From Trogon surrucura (Eukaryota; Chordata; Aves; Trogoniformes; Trogonidae): 64,000 nucleotides of DNA. Positions 1 through 14,200 of the stretch are shown here, piece by piece (within the stretch, counting starts at the first letter, position 1; every line of letters begins with the position of its first letter). The stretch is from assembly GCA_020746105.1 (NCBI GenBank), contig CM036619.1, positions 57,213,135-57,277,134 of the forward strand, in the 5' to 3' direction. The position numbers were made by a program, and so were the translations under genes. Under the pieces are notes generated by a model. That model searched no databases. It saw only the letters and a program-made list of their open reading frames with translations, and was not told the origin of the DNA.

Positions 1-2187
1 TTCCTTTCACATGAACCTAAATGGCATCCCAGGGACCCAGTTGCTGTGTTTCAACCACTAACAGGCATTTGGTCTACATGGCCAGACTAGAACTCATCCA
101 CAGTAAATCTCTCTCAAAACACGTATGGTGTGGCAAACTGGGACTCTGCACTAAGTGCTTCACTCCTATCATGCCATGCTGCTTGCTAAGGCAGATGCAG
201 CTCATCCCACCACTCCCAGTCCCAGCCCTGGAGCGCTCCCAGAAAAGCTTCCCAGTTACAGTCACCTTAAGGGATGAAGGAGCAGACCAGGGTCCTCACT
301 CTTATGATTGTTTTCTCTGCTGCATCCCACCCGCCAAAGTGAGCAGGAGCTTTCCTACTGCCCTAATGTACAAGCAGGGATGGACTGGATGCTCAGCAAA
401 GCCACACTCCCCACAAAACTCCAGGGAGCCAGTTCTGTAAGGTATAACATCAAGTTATTTCATTTTTAAATCCACAAAGAGAAGGAATAAGGAAAAAATC
501 TTACTTGTTATGGTGTGCTGTGCATATTGAAGAGTCTAAACCCACAAGTAAGAAAACACTGGAGGGCCAGCAGTCTAGGATTCTGGCTAGATGAAGAAAG
601 TGATTAAGACTACATACCACGAGAGAGGTCATACCAACAACAAAGGCCAGACATTGCAAGTCTTTACTTGCCTTCCACTCATACCAGCTTTCAGTAGATT
701 TCTGACTGAATAAAGAGTACAAATTTGATCCCTGCATAACAATGTCATGGGAAAGATTGATTGTGTATTTTCTTCTGTGAGGAAAGTATTAAATTATTAT
801 CATGAGATAGAAAAATTGCTTTCCTATTAAAAAAAAAAATCTTGACTCATTCCATGCTAACCGGAAAAATAATCATCATCAAAAACACTACTTCTCCTCC
901 AAGGAGACTGTAATGAGTGGGAACTTTCACTAAAAAATTAAGCAGACTAGGAATATAGAGCAAAGTGCAATAGTACTGACACTATGTATGTGCAGGGAGA
1001 TGCATATTGCTTTAAAACAAGCATTAAGACAACAGCTCTGTTAAAGCTATTAATGGCTGTGTCTGGCAGCCACCTCTTCCAGTCAGCTCCCAGACAGCTC
1101 TGGGAGTCCAGAAAGGTCGGCAAAGCTCCCACAAAGAAGTGGGGACCCTAAAAGCAGTTGCTCCACAGGTCTAACTCGTATTCTTCGTTTTGACCTTTAC
1201 TAGCACTAGAATTGAAGGGCTGGGGGAGGTTTGTTTTTAAAATTGGTAATTTTAAGTGCAGATAGAAAATACGATGTGAAATACTGCCTAGTACACCTGG
1301 GAGATAAGTGATCCAGTATCTCGCTGCTTGCTGGTCAGACTGTGTCAAACGAAGGCAGGGACAGATCCCAGCTCAACCTGCGTGATGGTAAGAAAGACCA
1401 GTGTCTCTGAGCCTGATCCAAAGTCTATAGAAATAACTGGAGAGATCTCCACTAAGTGAATTGGCTTTGACAGTTTCTCTGAAATGGAAACAAACAGTAA
1501 TAAGGTATAGTAGAAAAAATATCTGCTTCTCAGCAACACAAACAACAGCTACTATTTCTACCACTGCTGAGGTGCAGTGTTCTGTGGATAATTCATTTCG
1601 AGACAACAGGAGCATAGAAATTAAAATATTAAATGGGACACAGCTTGTTTTAAATATGAAGTTTGTGTATTTTTATATGAGAATCATACACACCATTTTA
1701 TATATGAAGATGACTCGCTAATTAAACAGCAAGTTAAGAGATACACGGAAGAAATAATAAGTTGGAAAAGCAAATTAGGGAAAGTACTTTCTACATTTAT
1801 TCTTCCATGTCAGATTTGTTTAAAATCATAGACAGGTAAGCCAATTTAAATTGGCTGAATGCTTCACTTTTTTTTTCCCATTTCTTATTAGCATAGTTTT
1901 AAAAAGAATAACTTATAACTGCTTAGATATAATATACCAAACCCACTTATAGGCAATCCTCCCTTGTAACAGACACATGAGTAAAATCACCCCTATTTTA
2001 ACCTCATTTCATTTCAAATTTGTTTCCTTGACATGTCAGCAAAACAGGAAAATCCACAGCACTAGAAAATCTATGGGGACTGTGTTTCAGACGAAACCTA
2101 AGATAGCCAGTTTATGGAAAGCTTCTTGTTGTTGTTGTCTAATGTATTATTTATCTATTTGTTTGCCATAACGATTGGTGGGTTTTA
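1..2187. other. unassigned single-copy sequence
   Basis: I see no recognisable gene. An ATG-initiated frame of 139 codons is open on the plus strand at 21-440, in a locally GC-richer patch, but the product resembles no family I know, and a handful of frames this long are expected by chance in a window of this size. The rest is AT-rich with short A and T runs. A weak exon-like interval at 1325-1373 (AG before it, GTAAGA after it) is not convincing. Confidence 0.5.
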
Positions 2188-2816
2188 ACTTGAGGATGTT
2201 GGTTGATGAGATGCTTAACATGACCCAGCAAAGTGTGTTTGCAGCCCAGAAAGCCAATGGCATCGTGGGCTGCCTCAAAAGCAGCATGGCCAGCAGGTCG
2301 AGGGAGGTGATTGTCCCCCTCTGCTCTGCTCTCATGAGGCCCCCACCTGGAGTGCTGTGTCCAGCTCCAGGGTCCCCAGATTAAAAAAGGCATAGACCTG
2401 CTTGAGCAGGCTCAGGAAGACGATCAGGGAGCTGGAGCACCTACTCTATGAGGACTATTCAGCCTGGAGAAAAGAAGGCTCCGGGGAGACGTTATAGCAG
2501 CCATCCAGTACTTAAAGGGGGCCTATAGGAAAGAAGGGGAGGGAATCTTTATCGGGGAGTGAAGCAACAGGACACAGGGTAATTATTTTAAACTGAAAGT
2601 GGGTAGAAGTATATTAGATATAAGGAAGAAATTCTTCACTATGAGGGTGGTGAGACACTGGAACAAGTTGCCCACAGAGACTGTGGATGCCCCCTCCCTG
2701 GAAGTGTTCAAGGCTAGGTTCAATGGGGCTTTAAGAAACCTGGTCTAGTGGAAGGGGGGTTGGAATGAGATGATCTTTAAGCTCCCTCCTAACCCAAACC
2801 GTTCTATGATTCCATG
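2188..2816 (+). mobile_element. CR1 LINE fragment, 5'-truncated
   Basis: This is the 3' end of a CR1 non-LTR retrotransposon: the C-terminal part of the reverse transcriptase frame plus the 3' untranslated tail. It starts abruptly in the part of ORF2 that reads roughly VDEMLNMTQQ, continues through the stretch equivalent to ANGIVGCLKSS and SRSREVIVPLCSAL, and ends in the degenerate octamer tail TTCTATGATTCCATGA near 2800-2816. Indels around 2380-2450 and stop codons break the frame, so it codes for nothing. The 5' truncation is usual for CR1, which inserts by target-primed reverse transcription. Its divergence from the copy at 18262 and its different tail suggest an older subfamily. The left edge is approximate to about 10 bp. 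Confidence 0.93.
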
Positions 2817-5461
2817 AATGTGACATTTCCTGCCATTGCCATGGGGGTTATCGATCTTAAGTCAGAAAGTGACTGACCTTAAGAGCATGAAAGTTCTGCT
2901 CCAGACCTTCTGAAAGGATGTCAAATAATAGCTAAATGGGGCCCTTTTCAAATGTGGAAGACTGGTTTTGTGTTGGCTTTCCAAACAAAAGCAAAAGAAC
3001 TTAAAGAAAACTTGTAGTAAATTTTGCTTTTCATAAACGTGAAGAAAATGAGATTTTTCTCCATTTTCATTGGCAGAGAAATTCTCTCTCACCTCTACCA
3101 ACACTGCTCTGTCTGCTCAGTAGTATCTCAGAGGCAAGGTTTTCACTTCAGAGTATAATTGACAGGCATCTTTCCAACTTCTAGAGCTACCCTCTGTGTA
3201 GTTTCACTGTATCATAACATACTGTTAATAATAATGTCAACCTAGTCTCCCGCAGTGATGTGTGCAGTGTGCCAGCACAAGGAATTTGCTTTTCCTTGTC
3301 TCATTTTCTCTTTTAGTCTCATCAGAAGGAGGAGTGGTGGGCAGAAGATTCTTCTCATATTCCGCAACACAGGCAGGGGAAGATAAACAGTAAGTATATC
3401 TTCAGCAGCAAATCCATATACAAAAAAATATGGATGAGAGAAATAAGGATAGGAAACTAGGAAATTCTGCACAGAAACGGAAGGAACATTAAGATTACAG
3501 AAAACCATCATTCTAGTGGTGGTATCCATGACTCCACTAACATTTTGCAATGCCTGTCTTTTCTTTGTTTTTCTTTTTTTCTAACATAGCTTTTTCTAAA
3601 GATAATAACAAATTATTTCATTCACATTATTTCTGTCAGATTCAGTGAACACTCGTATGGTATGAGGAATTCATATTTGGGAGGCCTGAGGAACTGCCCA
3701 TATTCAAATTTTTCAGAAAATATCCAACTAGTTGTTTCAGTGATTGATACTACATACAAAGGCCTTGACGTGTGAAGAACAATATCCAGAGTAAACTTCA
3801 GAAAACTGGCTTCAGATGTGCACAACCTTAGTACACCACCTTCCACAGAAGCAGAAAACACCATTTTCACACTCTCCTTCTGTTTGCATGCCATTACGAG
3901 AACGCAGCAGTGACTGCACCACGCACAAAGACATTTCAGGCATGAAAGTTGACCCATTCACAGGGAACTCTTCAGAAGAGAAATCCAGATACGGAAGGGC
4001 ATGCTCCTCTGGGCAGTAGTGTGAAGCTGGCATGCAGATGCAAACAACTGGGGAGAGGAAAACAGTTCCAACAGATGTTATGTTATACAGCAAATATAAA
4101 GATGCCTTATCTAGTTGAGATGATAAGTATAAACATTTATTCACTGAAAAAAAGATTTCTTTTGTTTTCCTTTTCTGTGTCTTTGCAGAGCTTACAGTTC
4201 TGTGATTTCACTCAAATTTTCCCAAAGCTTTAGCCTGTGAGAACAGAAAGGGCAAAGCTCCTCAGCCTTCCAGTTCTCATTCCTCTGAATCAAGACAGAG
4301 CCAACTGGGAAGCTATTAAGCTGCTCAGGGCAAAAGGAACAGACAAAAGAACTGGGGAAAACAGAAGGCAGTGAGGTGTGAGTCACACACACAGCCCAAT
4401 TCTTCACTTTTATACATGGGTGTTTCTAAAGCATGGCTGCCACTCCCTGTGTGAGGGGCCCATATGGACAGGTGGGTGGTGAGGAGGAGTTTGGGCAACC
4501 CAAACTGGTAAGATGCACCAACGGCAGAGAGACTCCCCACCCACCTGCTCCTTGCCCTCCCAACTCCCAAGCACACAGATTTCAGCATCCCTTGCAAAGC
4601 CAGGAGAGACCAGCATCACATGCTTTGCCTCCTGCAATTTGTCCCGCTGCACACCTGGAACATCTGCTGGATTTCACTGCCTCTGGCAGGGGACAAGAGC
4701 CACAGTAAGTGTTACTGATCTGTGCTCTGCTCACGACCTGTGAAATAGTCACAGGTCAAGGCACTAGAAATGCCCAGACAGATTTCATAGGGATCCAGCG
4801 CTGTGTGATTGTGTTTAGGTTGGTCTATAATCAACTTCAAGATTGCAACCAGTGTACTAGCAGATCATTTCCCAACACTTAATTAGTTTTCATTAGCATG
4901 CCACAAATAGCACAAGCACTAGCAACAAATTAAAGAAATCACTGGGTTGCCTAACCATTTCCATTTTTAAAAGCACTTTTTATCTTGCATGCTTCACATT
5001 GTTTACAAATAGTTTGCCCTTTCTTACATGCTTAATTAGGAGTATTAGGAGTAATTTCTCTCCATTTGGCTGAATCTAAGCCAAAAAATCAGAAAAAGCA
5101 CTGAAACTTCTGCCATTCTCACAAGTTATTAGATGACAAGAGTATTCTCACACTTACTTAAAGAGTGGTTATTTCATCCCCACTGGAATGTGTTTTATTT
5201 CAGTGCTTCATTAGGATATTAACACAGTCATACCTCTTGAGTAAATACTGAAGAGGATGATGAGCGATAATAATTTCCCACTCAGCAGGGATTTGCATGT
5301 TACAGAAACCACAGGCAATTTAGACGTGTGACTCTCAAATGCATTTTTAAATCAGGTATTCTATTTATTCACGTGCTGCTTCGTTGCCTATAGAAGTGAT
5401 ATTACACCGGGCCTAACAGAACAGGGACAAACAGCACACTGTATTGTTTGCTTCATTTCAG

Positions 5462-5507
5462 AGATACATGGCCAACAACAGCAACACTTCAAAGCGAGCA
5501 CCAGTTG
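5462..5507 (+). other. candidate exon, 46 nt
   Basis: A strong 3' splice acceptor (a T-rich tract ending CATTTCAG at 5454-5461) is followed after 46 nt by TTG|GTGAGT. The interval is open in the frame RYMANNSNTSKRAPV and carries an ATG followed by G. I recognise no protein. Acceptor-donor pairs of this quality arise by chance in a window of this size, so this is only a lead. A second donor-like CAG|GTAATG lies downstream near 5560. Confidence 0.15.
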
Positions 5508-5843
5508 GTGAGTTTCCCCAGTCCAAGCAGATCTGAAGAACAGTGGGATGAGTGTATCAGGTAATGCAGCACAGGTGTAATCAATGCCCTTAGAGAATAA
5601 GCAGTTTATAAAGCATCTTCATAGGTGTAGTAAAAAAAGATATCGGAAACATCCTTGTTGTGCTCAAAAGAGGACACACCAAAAATGCAGTCAGAATCTC
5701 ACCTCTCACTCCACCTCAGAGGAAACCAAGGTGTAATATCAGCCCCATCTATCTGTAGCCAGGTGTGCACCCACTGGCACATCAGTGGAGGTTTGATGAT
5801 GAACAGCTCCAGACTGAAGAACGTCCCTTTCCTCCCTACACAG

Positions 5844-5858
5844 AAATTCACTGGGAGG
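5844..5858 (+). other. candidate 15-nt microexon
   Basis: A pyrimidine-rich acceptor (CCTTTCCTCCCTACACAG, ending at 5843) and an AGG|GTAAGT donor at 5859 enclose 15 nt reading KFTGR. Microexons of this size and divisible by three are real in vertebrate neuronal genes, but nothing else here ties it to a gene. Confidence 0.1.
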
Positions 5859-8800
5859 GTAAGTCATTTAGGGAGGCTGCTCCCTGCTTCCCATGGACTG
5901 AACTGGGCAGCTGTGATGGGAAGGCAAGCTCGCCCTTGCAGGTACATAACCCATCCCAACTACAAAATAAAAAACTCAGCTAAGCCTAATCCAAAATGTC
6001 AAAACTCATAGTTAAAAACTGACTACGACTATGCATTATTAATTTCCCTGGGTTTGTTTGTGCACATTTAATAATGCATGTCTCCATGACTCTTGTTTCA
6101 ATGTTTATTGTAGATATACTAATCTGAAAAAAAAGTACTTTGTTTCTATGCAATTGAGAACTGATGAGATATACAGTACTTCAGCAGAGGTCTTGGCCGG
6201 TGACAGCCTGGGATACATCTGAGCATCAGCTTTTAGAAACAGTCTACGCATTGTCCTCTGTTGCAGTGTAAATCAACAGGAAAGCTGCTCCCACTGACAT
6301 GGTTAACTTGAATATCCTCATTGACAGAACAAAAAATTGTACCACCAGGCCAAGCACTTAGAAAACTGAAACCACAGGAACTACATGGACCAAGGCAGAA
6401 CCCTTCAAATGATTCAGAAATCTGTAACCTCACTTGAACCAACCCACCAAAATCTGTTTAGAATTATTTTTCTTTCCAGTGTCAATTTCATAACAGTACC
6501 ACTCATCCTTAAGAAAACAGCAATATATAATAAAGGGTTTGGTGGATGGTTTAACAAATCTTCTATATAGCAAAGCTTGTGAGCTACTCATCAGACAAGA
6601 AAAGTTGTGACCAAAAGCAAATACTACTTGACAGACGTTTCGAGGCATCTGTGAAACTCTTCCTGCCTGCTGCTGCATTTTGTTAAATGTCAGCTTTATT
6701 ATTCACTGCATACACCAGAAAAGGCACCCAAATAAGCAGCAAATGTCCCTGTCCAACTTAATGGGACACAATTTCATGATCCGAACATTTGGTCTTTTTA
6801 GAAGGGGGAAACCTGTCACTCTAAAACATTTAGTCAAATTCACCTTGCACCTTCTAGAATTTGGATGAATAACACGGCTAATAAAAAAAAAAAAAGGCAA
6901 GTCCTTACTCCTACTGTTACTTGCCCTTTAGAGAAAAATAATGAAATGTTAGTGGCTAGGTCTTCAACCCACAGAGGAGTGAACAGCACTTCTCCTCCTC
7001 CTCTTCTTTCCCCTCCAGTGCTGCTTAGCCTATCCTAATACTCCACCTCCATAATGGGAGGGAAAATTTGGACCCTTCATGACCCTGCCTTGAAACACTA
7101 TTCGTGCCAAAAACTCCAAAGAGCAAAAAGTTTTGAGGCAAGCAAGGCCAACCTTACAGAGGTAAAACACAGAGGAACCCCAAGAATAGTCCACAGACAT
7201 GAAAGGAAATGCCATTGCAGCTGGATGTGCAGGTAGACAGATATAGAAGATGTTGTTTATGTTCTACATCCCTGCTCTCCACCTCTTTCCAAGGACAAAA
7301 AAGCTGACTAGTTCAAAGTCCCTGCTCTAGGTCAGCTCCACCACATGGTACTCATTGCAGCTGTGGAAGACAAACTGTATTCAAATCGCTCAAGAATTTC
7401 GCTTCTGTCTCAAGAGGTAAAAACTGGCCATCCTAGTTTAAGAAGAAAAAAAAATCTGAATAAACCATTTATGTACAAAAACAGAGAAGCAAAAATATTA
7501 CAGGTTATTCACTATCAATACAACTTAGTTTCTCATATGGCATTAGTTAGACATTACTTGAGATTTTATTGCAATTTCTAGCTTTGAGTAAGTACTGCTC
7601 AAGGGAAAATAATGTACAGAATTAAGCATTAATTCGTGAGAGAGATTCTAGATTTTGAGTAGATTTTTTTCCTATTAGTGTCTCACAATGAAGCAATTCT
7701 TGAATTAGTCATACATTTGTCAATCCCAATACGCAATTATAGCTAATACATATAAAACAAATTACTGCTTTACTTTAAAACATGAATAGCGAAAGCTTGG
7801 CATGAGTTTCTAATTACCTGCTAAACATGAAGCATGCTAAAACCAGTGGGACAAATCATATCTTAATTCCTAGTGCTAATGCAATCCTGCTGAATACAGC
7901 TCCACTGCACCACAGCTTCAATCCCAAGAGCCCAGGGCCCAGCAGGATTTGTACAGGTGCAACAGCTGGCCCGAGATCGCAATGAAGTTAAAGGGTGTGA
8001 ACTGCAAAATGAGAACAAATGGAACAAGCCAGCTCAAGCGATTCAGCCACGGGGGTCAAACCTCAAACAGAAACAACCAACAGCTTCTTTTCCACACCAT
8101 AGTCAACAAATAAATACGCACACTATATCAAAAATAATACCCTACTACTCTGTACTTATCTGAAGATAGATAAAAATAGCAGGCACAAATGAATGGCTTT
8201 TGCTTGACAGGTTTTCATACGTGAACTATCAACCCTGAAAAATGCTGGACACCCATGCCTCCACAGTTGGAAGTGGAAAGGAGAAGGACTGACACCAGAT
8301 TTTTTTTAAAAAAACTGTTAAATAATTCAGAGTTTTATCTCTTGCACAGCTGTTCTTCAGCTTCTCCTTCACATCACATGGAGTGATGTGGGTGCTGTAG
8401 TCAGAATTATCTCTTAGCTTTCAGAGGTGAATAAACTTTCTATTACACTGTATACTGAAAAGTATGCATTAAAAGTGACACAAGTACTGAATGTCACACG
8501 AAACTGTGAAGAATTAAAAGTATAAAAAGAAAAACAGAGTTATTTTCATGTGTTTCCAACACACATGTCAAATGAAAATCAAGAAACAAATTCTGCACTT
8601 TGATTTATGAAGTTCATTAGGGATCTAAATGACTTGTCTTAAGATAGCTTCTATTTTATGCATTCCTATGACCAGGAAGTCAATTCTCTAAACTCATTTT
8701 CTAAATTGAAGGGAAATATCTTTTCTGGTGGATTTGCTGGCATCAGCATTGTCTAAAGACCAGGCAACAGGGGGATCCAGCTGGTCTGGGGGCTGTAAAA

Positions 8801-11141
8801 GCACAGAAGTGCGCAGACAGCACTTGCCTTGAAAAATCTGCAATCCAGACAAGACACAAAAGCTCAGGGAAATGTTAGAGATCTGGTATATTAGGAAAGG
8901 CTGAGACAAAAGGAGGCTCTAGGCTGTATTGAGCTGCGGCACAATACTGAATCAAGATCTTCAGTAATACGCTTCTGATCTTTCTTCAGATGGCTGGAAG
9001 AGACACCTCCTCTTGAATCACGCCCAACGAATCCATATATTTCTCAAATATGCTTTCTTCCTTGTTCTTTCCTCTTTGAAACTGGCCTAACAGAATGGCC
9101 ATGGATGTCGACTGTGTCCTGGAAGATCTCCTCTGTTTGCAGTCAAATCCCATATAAATAAGAAAATTAACAAATAATGACTTCTTGGTTTAGAGTATAT
9201 CACATCTTTCCCTTTCTCCATCCTATTTCCACCACACAAGTCACTGAAGAAGAGAAGTCATTTCACCACTGTTCCCAAGTGCCTCAAAACCTGACAGGTG
9301 GAACCTCTGTGTATGCCTAAAACATACCAGAGCTCTTGGCTGTTGGAAGTGTCCTGAGAGCTTCTGGAGTAAGCTGCTGGCATGCACGCCTGAAAAAGTG
9401 GATTTGCCAAGCAGTAATATCAGGACTATGAGACTCAAATTACTAATCAAAACAGGTTTTTATTTTATACTTTATTTTCAAGAGATTCCTTTAGTGCCAA
9501 CACAGAAGGGCTTAAAAAATACTCAGGTGAAATGCTTATGTGAGAAATGGGTTAGCAATGGCATTTGCACTTCTGTAAGAAGTGTTAATGTCTGGAGACC
9601 TCCTGCTGATCTCAGGAAGCAGGACCCACGAAGCACACTTAGAAAAAAAAGAGTTCAGCACAACTGAAAAATAAGCTGTCCGATTATTGTAACAAGCCAG
9701 ATGTCTGCAACCAAAGGACTAGGGAGGGCCTACAGAGGGTCTGTGTGGTACTGCAAGAAGAAGCAAAAATAAATCCAAATGGAGTATGTAAATACATGTT
9801 GAGCTAAGTGAACATAGATGCAGCTAATGAATGATACTTTCATGAAGGTTGACTTATGCTTGGCATATGATAATGCAATTAGCCAATTAAGAAAATTACA
9901 AGAAATAATAACGGTACAGTGCTACACAGAAGGAACTAATTTTACAGATATAAAAAGAAACCACAGCCTGGTTTCTGTGGATTTAGGCTGCTAAGCAATT
10001 GGACCCTGCTGTACTCTGTTACACCCTTTTACACTTGTCACAACAGTGAATGAACAGGAATGCAGAAAACACTCTTGTATCAAGGTTTGTACTAGACAAA
10101 AGCCAAATAAGCTCAGAAAGGCAAATTAGCTGCCCGACTGAGGGACTGGTAACTAACCCTGGAGAAATCGTTACTGTGTTTGATGCACAGGGAACTGCGT
10201 CTCATGGGGACAAGTGAGGATCCTGGCACAGTGGCAGCCATCAGCAGGTGAAGGCTGAAGAAAGGAGACAGAAAAGAAAGCCAGCAGGAGTTGCCCACTG
10301 ATGTTTTTCAGTATGAGGATCAGTGCTGGAAGTCCTGCACAATTAGAAAGATGAAGCTCCTGTTTAGGAACAACCAGCATCTCTGTCAGCAGCATGTTAG
10401 GTCCATACCTGAGCACCTCTACAGGCAGATACACTTTTCAGGCAAAATTCTATAATGATTATTCAGCACGTTAGATGTTTACGTTATTGGTACCTTACTG
10501 CTTGATTTTTTTAATGTATCACATTGAGATTTTTGGAGGGAAAAGTCCTATTAGTCTTTTGCATTGCTGAAATTGTGTATTTTCTACTAGGAAAAAGCCC
10601 TGAGTGAGAACCAGAACATGATAAATTGAAGGGGAAGTCTGCAGGAAGACCCTGAGATAGCTCTATGAAATCTCCTCTTCCAGGTACCAGTAGAAGCATC
10701 AGGGTAAACAGGTTAAAAAGAAGATCACTGGCTCTTACAGTAAGAAATAAATACATGCAAAAAAAGTGCACTCAATCGCCTTGTCCCAATCATTGATAAA
10801 GATACCAAACAGAACTGCTCCCAATACTGAGCCAAACACTAAACACAATAAAGGCTTGATAGCAAAGAAGTTGAATTGTTGCAAACTTCAAGAACAAGAA
10901 ATACAAATGGGTGTATCTTGACTGAATGCCAATATTTAAACATGAAAGCAACATCTAGGTCCCAAGACAGAGTAACGGCAAAGATAGACCAGTCACAGAG
11001 GTCTCGAAAAATAGCACAGGGTACAGATCCAGCCACACAAAAGTTTCTAAAATAAGGTACTTTTAGTGTGCAACAAATTTAGTGAAGTTTAAAACAGAAG
11101 CATCAAGTGAGGTATCACCACACCAATCAAAAAAATGACCA

Positions 11142-11208
11142 GGTGAAATGGATGTGAACATATGAAAACACATGAAATGTATGTGAATCTATGAAAATGT
11201 ATGTGGAA
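11142..11208. repeat. degenerate short tandem repeat
   Basis: Related words TATGAAAACACATG, AATGTATGTGAATC and TATGAAAATGTATGTGG follow one another, giving an imperfect repeat with a period of roughly 15-30 bp. No known repeat family is recognised. Confidence 0.45.
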
Positions 11209-11246
11209 GCTGTTCATTTCAAAGCCCCTGTCATTTGACTCTACCC

Positions 11247-11256
11247 TATATAAAGG
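11247..11256 (+). promoter_or_regulatory. TATA-box-like TATATAAAGG
   Basis: A full TATATAAAGG word on the plus strand. No CpG island, no recognisable initiator and no gene downstream support it, and such words are common in AT-rich DNA. Confidence 0.1.
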
Positions 11257-14200
11257 AGCACAAGATTTCCAGTAACAGAGATCATCATTCAAAGCCTAGC
11301 CAAACACTGGGAAATATCCAGGAGTACTATGACCTAACTATCCACATCCTGGACTAAGAATTTCAAAACAACAAAAAAAGCCACTCACATTGTTATTCAT
11401 GCTGAAATATTACCTAACTTTTCTACCATTTCTGAGTTCCAAAATATACTAATCATCTTCATAGGAATACATGATTTGTTTCATTTTAACAGCTTTCACA
11501 TACAACCTCCAGCTGAGGAAGGAATAATGAACAGAAACATGCTAGGATAAAGTATTTAAAGAGCAGAGTGCTCCTGATGGGTTTGATTTACATCTGAATG
11601 GATTTAGCATCAGCATTTGGAAATTTCAAACTTCTACATTCCCCTCTCCAAACTCAAATTTTTCAGCTCATAAACCTTACTGGGATTTATAATAGTTTCC
11701 TTTGCAGTGTCTTCTGCATCCCATATGCTTGGGGGATGGGTTTTATAAATATTAATAGAAAACTATAGAGGCTAAACTTTGTGAACACTGATCCAAATAT
11801 ACAGGATACCATCTCAGAATTAAATACATCCAAAAAAATGTACAACTCCAAGGTGAAAGTAGCCACAAACAGCAGTATAAACATAGGATCACTTTGGCAG
11901 TGGAGGAGAGAACATGACAGTGAAGGTTTCAGAGATGAATGCAGTCACTGTGTGACCTGGAGAAGGCAGTGAGAGAAGGGAAGCAGAGCAAGTGAGAAAT
12001 ATTTTCCCCATTTTCCATAAAATGGTGCACTTTTCTCTTATTGAAAATACCAAGACTGTATTAGCAAATCTTAGGAAAGCTAGCATAACGTTACATAAGT
12101 CTGGTATTCAAACTTTCTTCATTCTTAGACCTACGTATCACAACAATAGAAAGCAAAGTTCTGTGATTGCTTTTGCTAAACACTCCTTGCACAACATGGG
12201 CAGATACCCAGCTAAGCTTTTCCTTCTACCACCATGAAACAGCCTAACATCGCACCTTCTACCTGCTCATTTAAAAGAGAACTGCTGTTATATACATCAA
12301 AGCTTTAGAGAACAACAAAAAAAAACCCAAACAAAATGCCACAAACCTAGGACATTTAGGAAACAGTGAGCTACCAGTTGTGGGGAGTTCTCTCTCACCA
12401 GCCCAGTATTAGTGTGACAATGTCAACAGTGTATGCAATGGCTTAGCTATAGCATCAGTAATGGCAGACACAGGATCACTTTTATGACTTTCAGGTTGTG
12501 TCAATCACTACTAATGAGACATATATTTAAAATTAAATATCCTTTACATAAAATTAATGTCCTAACAAAATGTAAACACTTCATTGTGTTTACAATAACT
12601 GCATTATTCTAGAACAAAAGGTAGTTCTTGTAAAAAGGAAAAAAAACCAACTGAATTTCATATTGTTGATGCTCAGTATTTCCAAAATAACAAAACTCAT
12701 ACTTCAACCACCTTTTGAGTTTTTGAAATTAATACCTACCACTACCTAAGAAGTAAAAACTTTGCTCTCCTCTGAGAAAACCGTGTAGCAAAACATAAAT
12801 GTTAATTTTTACTGTTCCATTAAATACATTATGTGCCAATTCAGTACAATATTTATTGCCAGTTCCTGCAGCTGCTGTTGTAGAACCTTTCACTCTTTGC
12901 TATAGCTAAAAACAAAGCCACAGAAACAACTGTGAGCTCTGAAGAGGAAATGTGATTGTTATCCAGAATGACATAGGATAGATGTGGAAACCCATCTTTG
13001 ACTCTTTCCAGATGTCTATGGAACTGCATCAACATTCCAGCTTTGTTTTATGTGGATGTGTATTCTGTGAACTTCTTTGTCCAGGATTTTATTTTTTATC
13101 ATATATGAGCAAATTTTGACAATGTATCAGTTGGAACATGCAAAGTCATAAAACTAATTTAAAATTTCGTATATCTTAGGTGTTGTGTAAGCTAACTTGT
13201 GGAAAGGCTGTTGAGGGAAAGGGGTGGTAAATGAACAGGTGGTATTTCACTCCCAAAGCAAGGCAATTTCATGAGTTGAAATTTATTTTGGTTAAGAGTT
13301 ATCATAAAAATATGATATGATGAGAGTACACTAGCAGAAGGCTGCGTGGTTGTAGAATTGCTACTCTGAGAGGAACCATGTGCCAAGGAGGAGGAGCTAT
13401 GTGCCAAGAAGACAAATCTGATCTCATCCAGTTCCCAGAAGTTTTCATTTACAAAGAGCCTACAATTCTGTATGGCACTTAGAGGTAAGACTGGAAAGAG
13501 AAGGGTTTATTTGAACCAGCATCGTGACTAAAAAAATGTTCCTATATATTGATTCCCTCTCTCAAACCTTGTTGAGGCAACAGCTGCACAAGTAGTAGCC
13601 TCAAGGACTGCAGGGAAGCAAGTCCACCATGGACTCCGAGCTGCTTAACCAGAGACTGGTGGACACTATGCATGTATAGCTGCTGACTTTCCCCCCACAC
13701 TTTCATGCATCCCCTCCTTCTGCACATTTCATGGCTACTGAGCATCCCACCAAGGAAAAATACAAGTTCAAGAAATCACTGTTGTTCAGTACCTCCATCC
13801 TGCAGAAAACCGCCATTTAGTGTGTGACAAATATGTGCGCTGTGGATAACAATACTAAAATTATTTGTTTTGACAATAAAATCACTGTCATTTTTTTTTC
13901 CCTGTTAGATCTCTAAGTATTGTAGCCCTTGTAATCTTGCCTGTTTCCCATCTCCCTCCACATTTGCGGAAGCACCCATACTTGGAGTCAAAGAAGTTGA
14001 GCTTCTATGCCATTGTCCACTACCGAGCACCTTCCTTCCTTACTGGTACTTACAGGTTTTTAAAATTCGGACAACTTAATGAAATTTTATTATTGAAAAA
14101 AGCAGTGCTGCAATGTCCTCCTCCCCCTGAGTAATTGGGGTAATTCAATCAGCCTGATTCCTGAAATTGCACAGGTTGCTGTGCAGTACGAGAACTTAAT

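Noticed and set aside
21..440. ATG-initiated 139-codon open frame
   Set aside because: No family recognised, and several frames this long are expected by chance across six frames of 64 kb.
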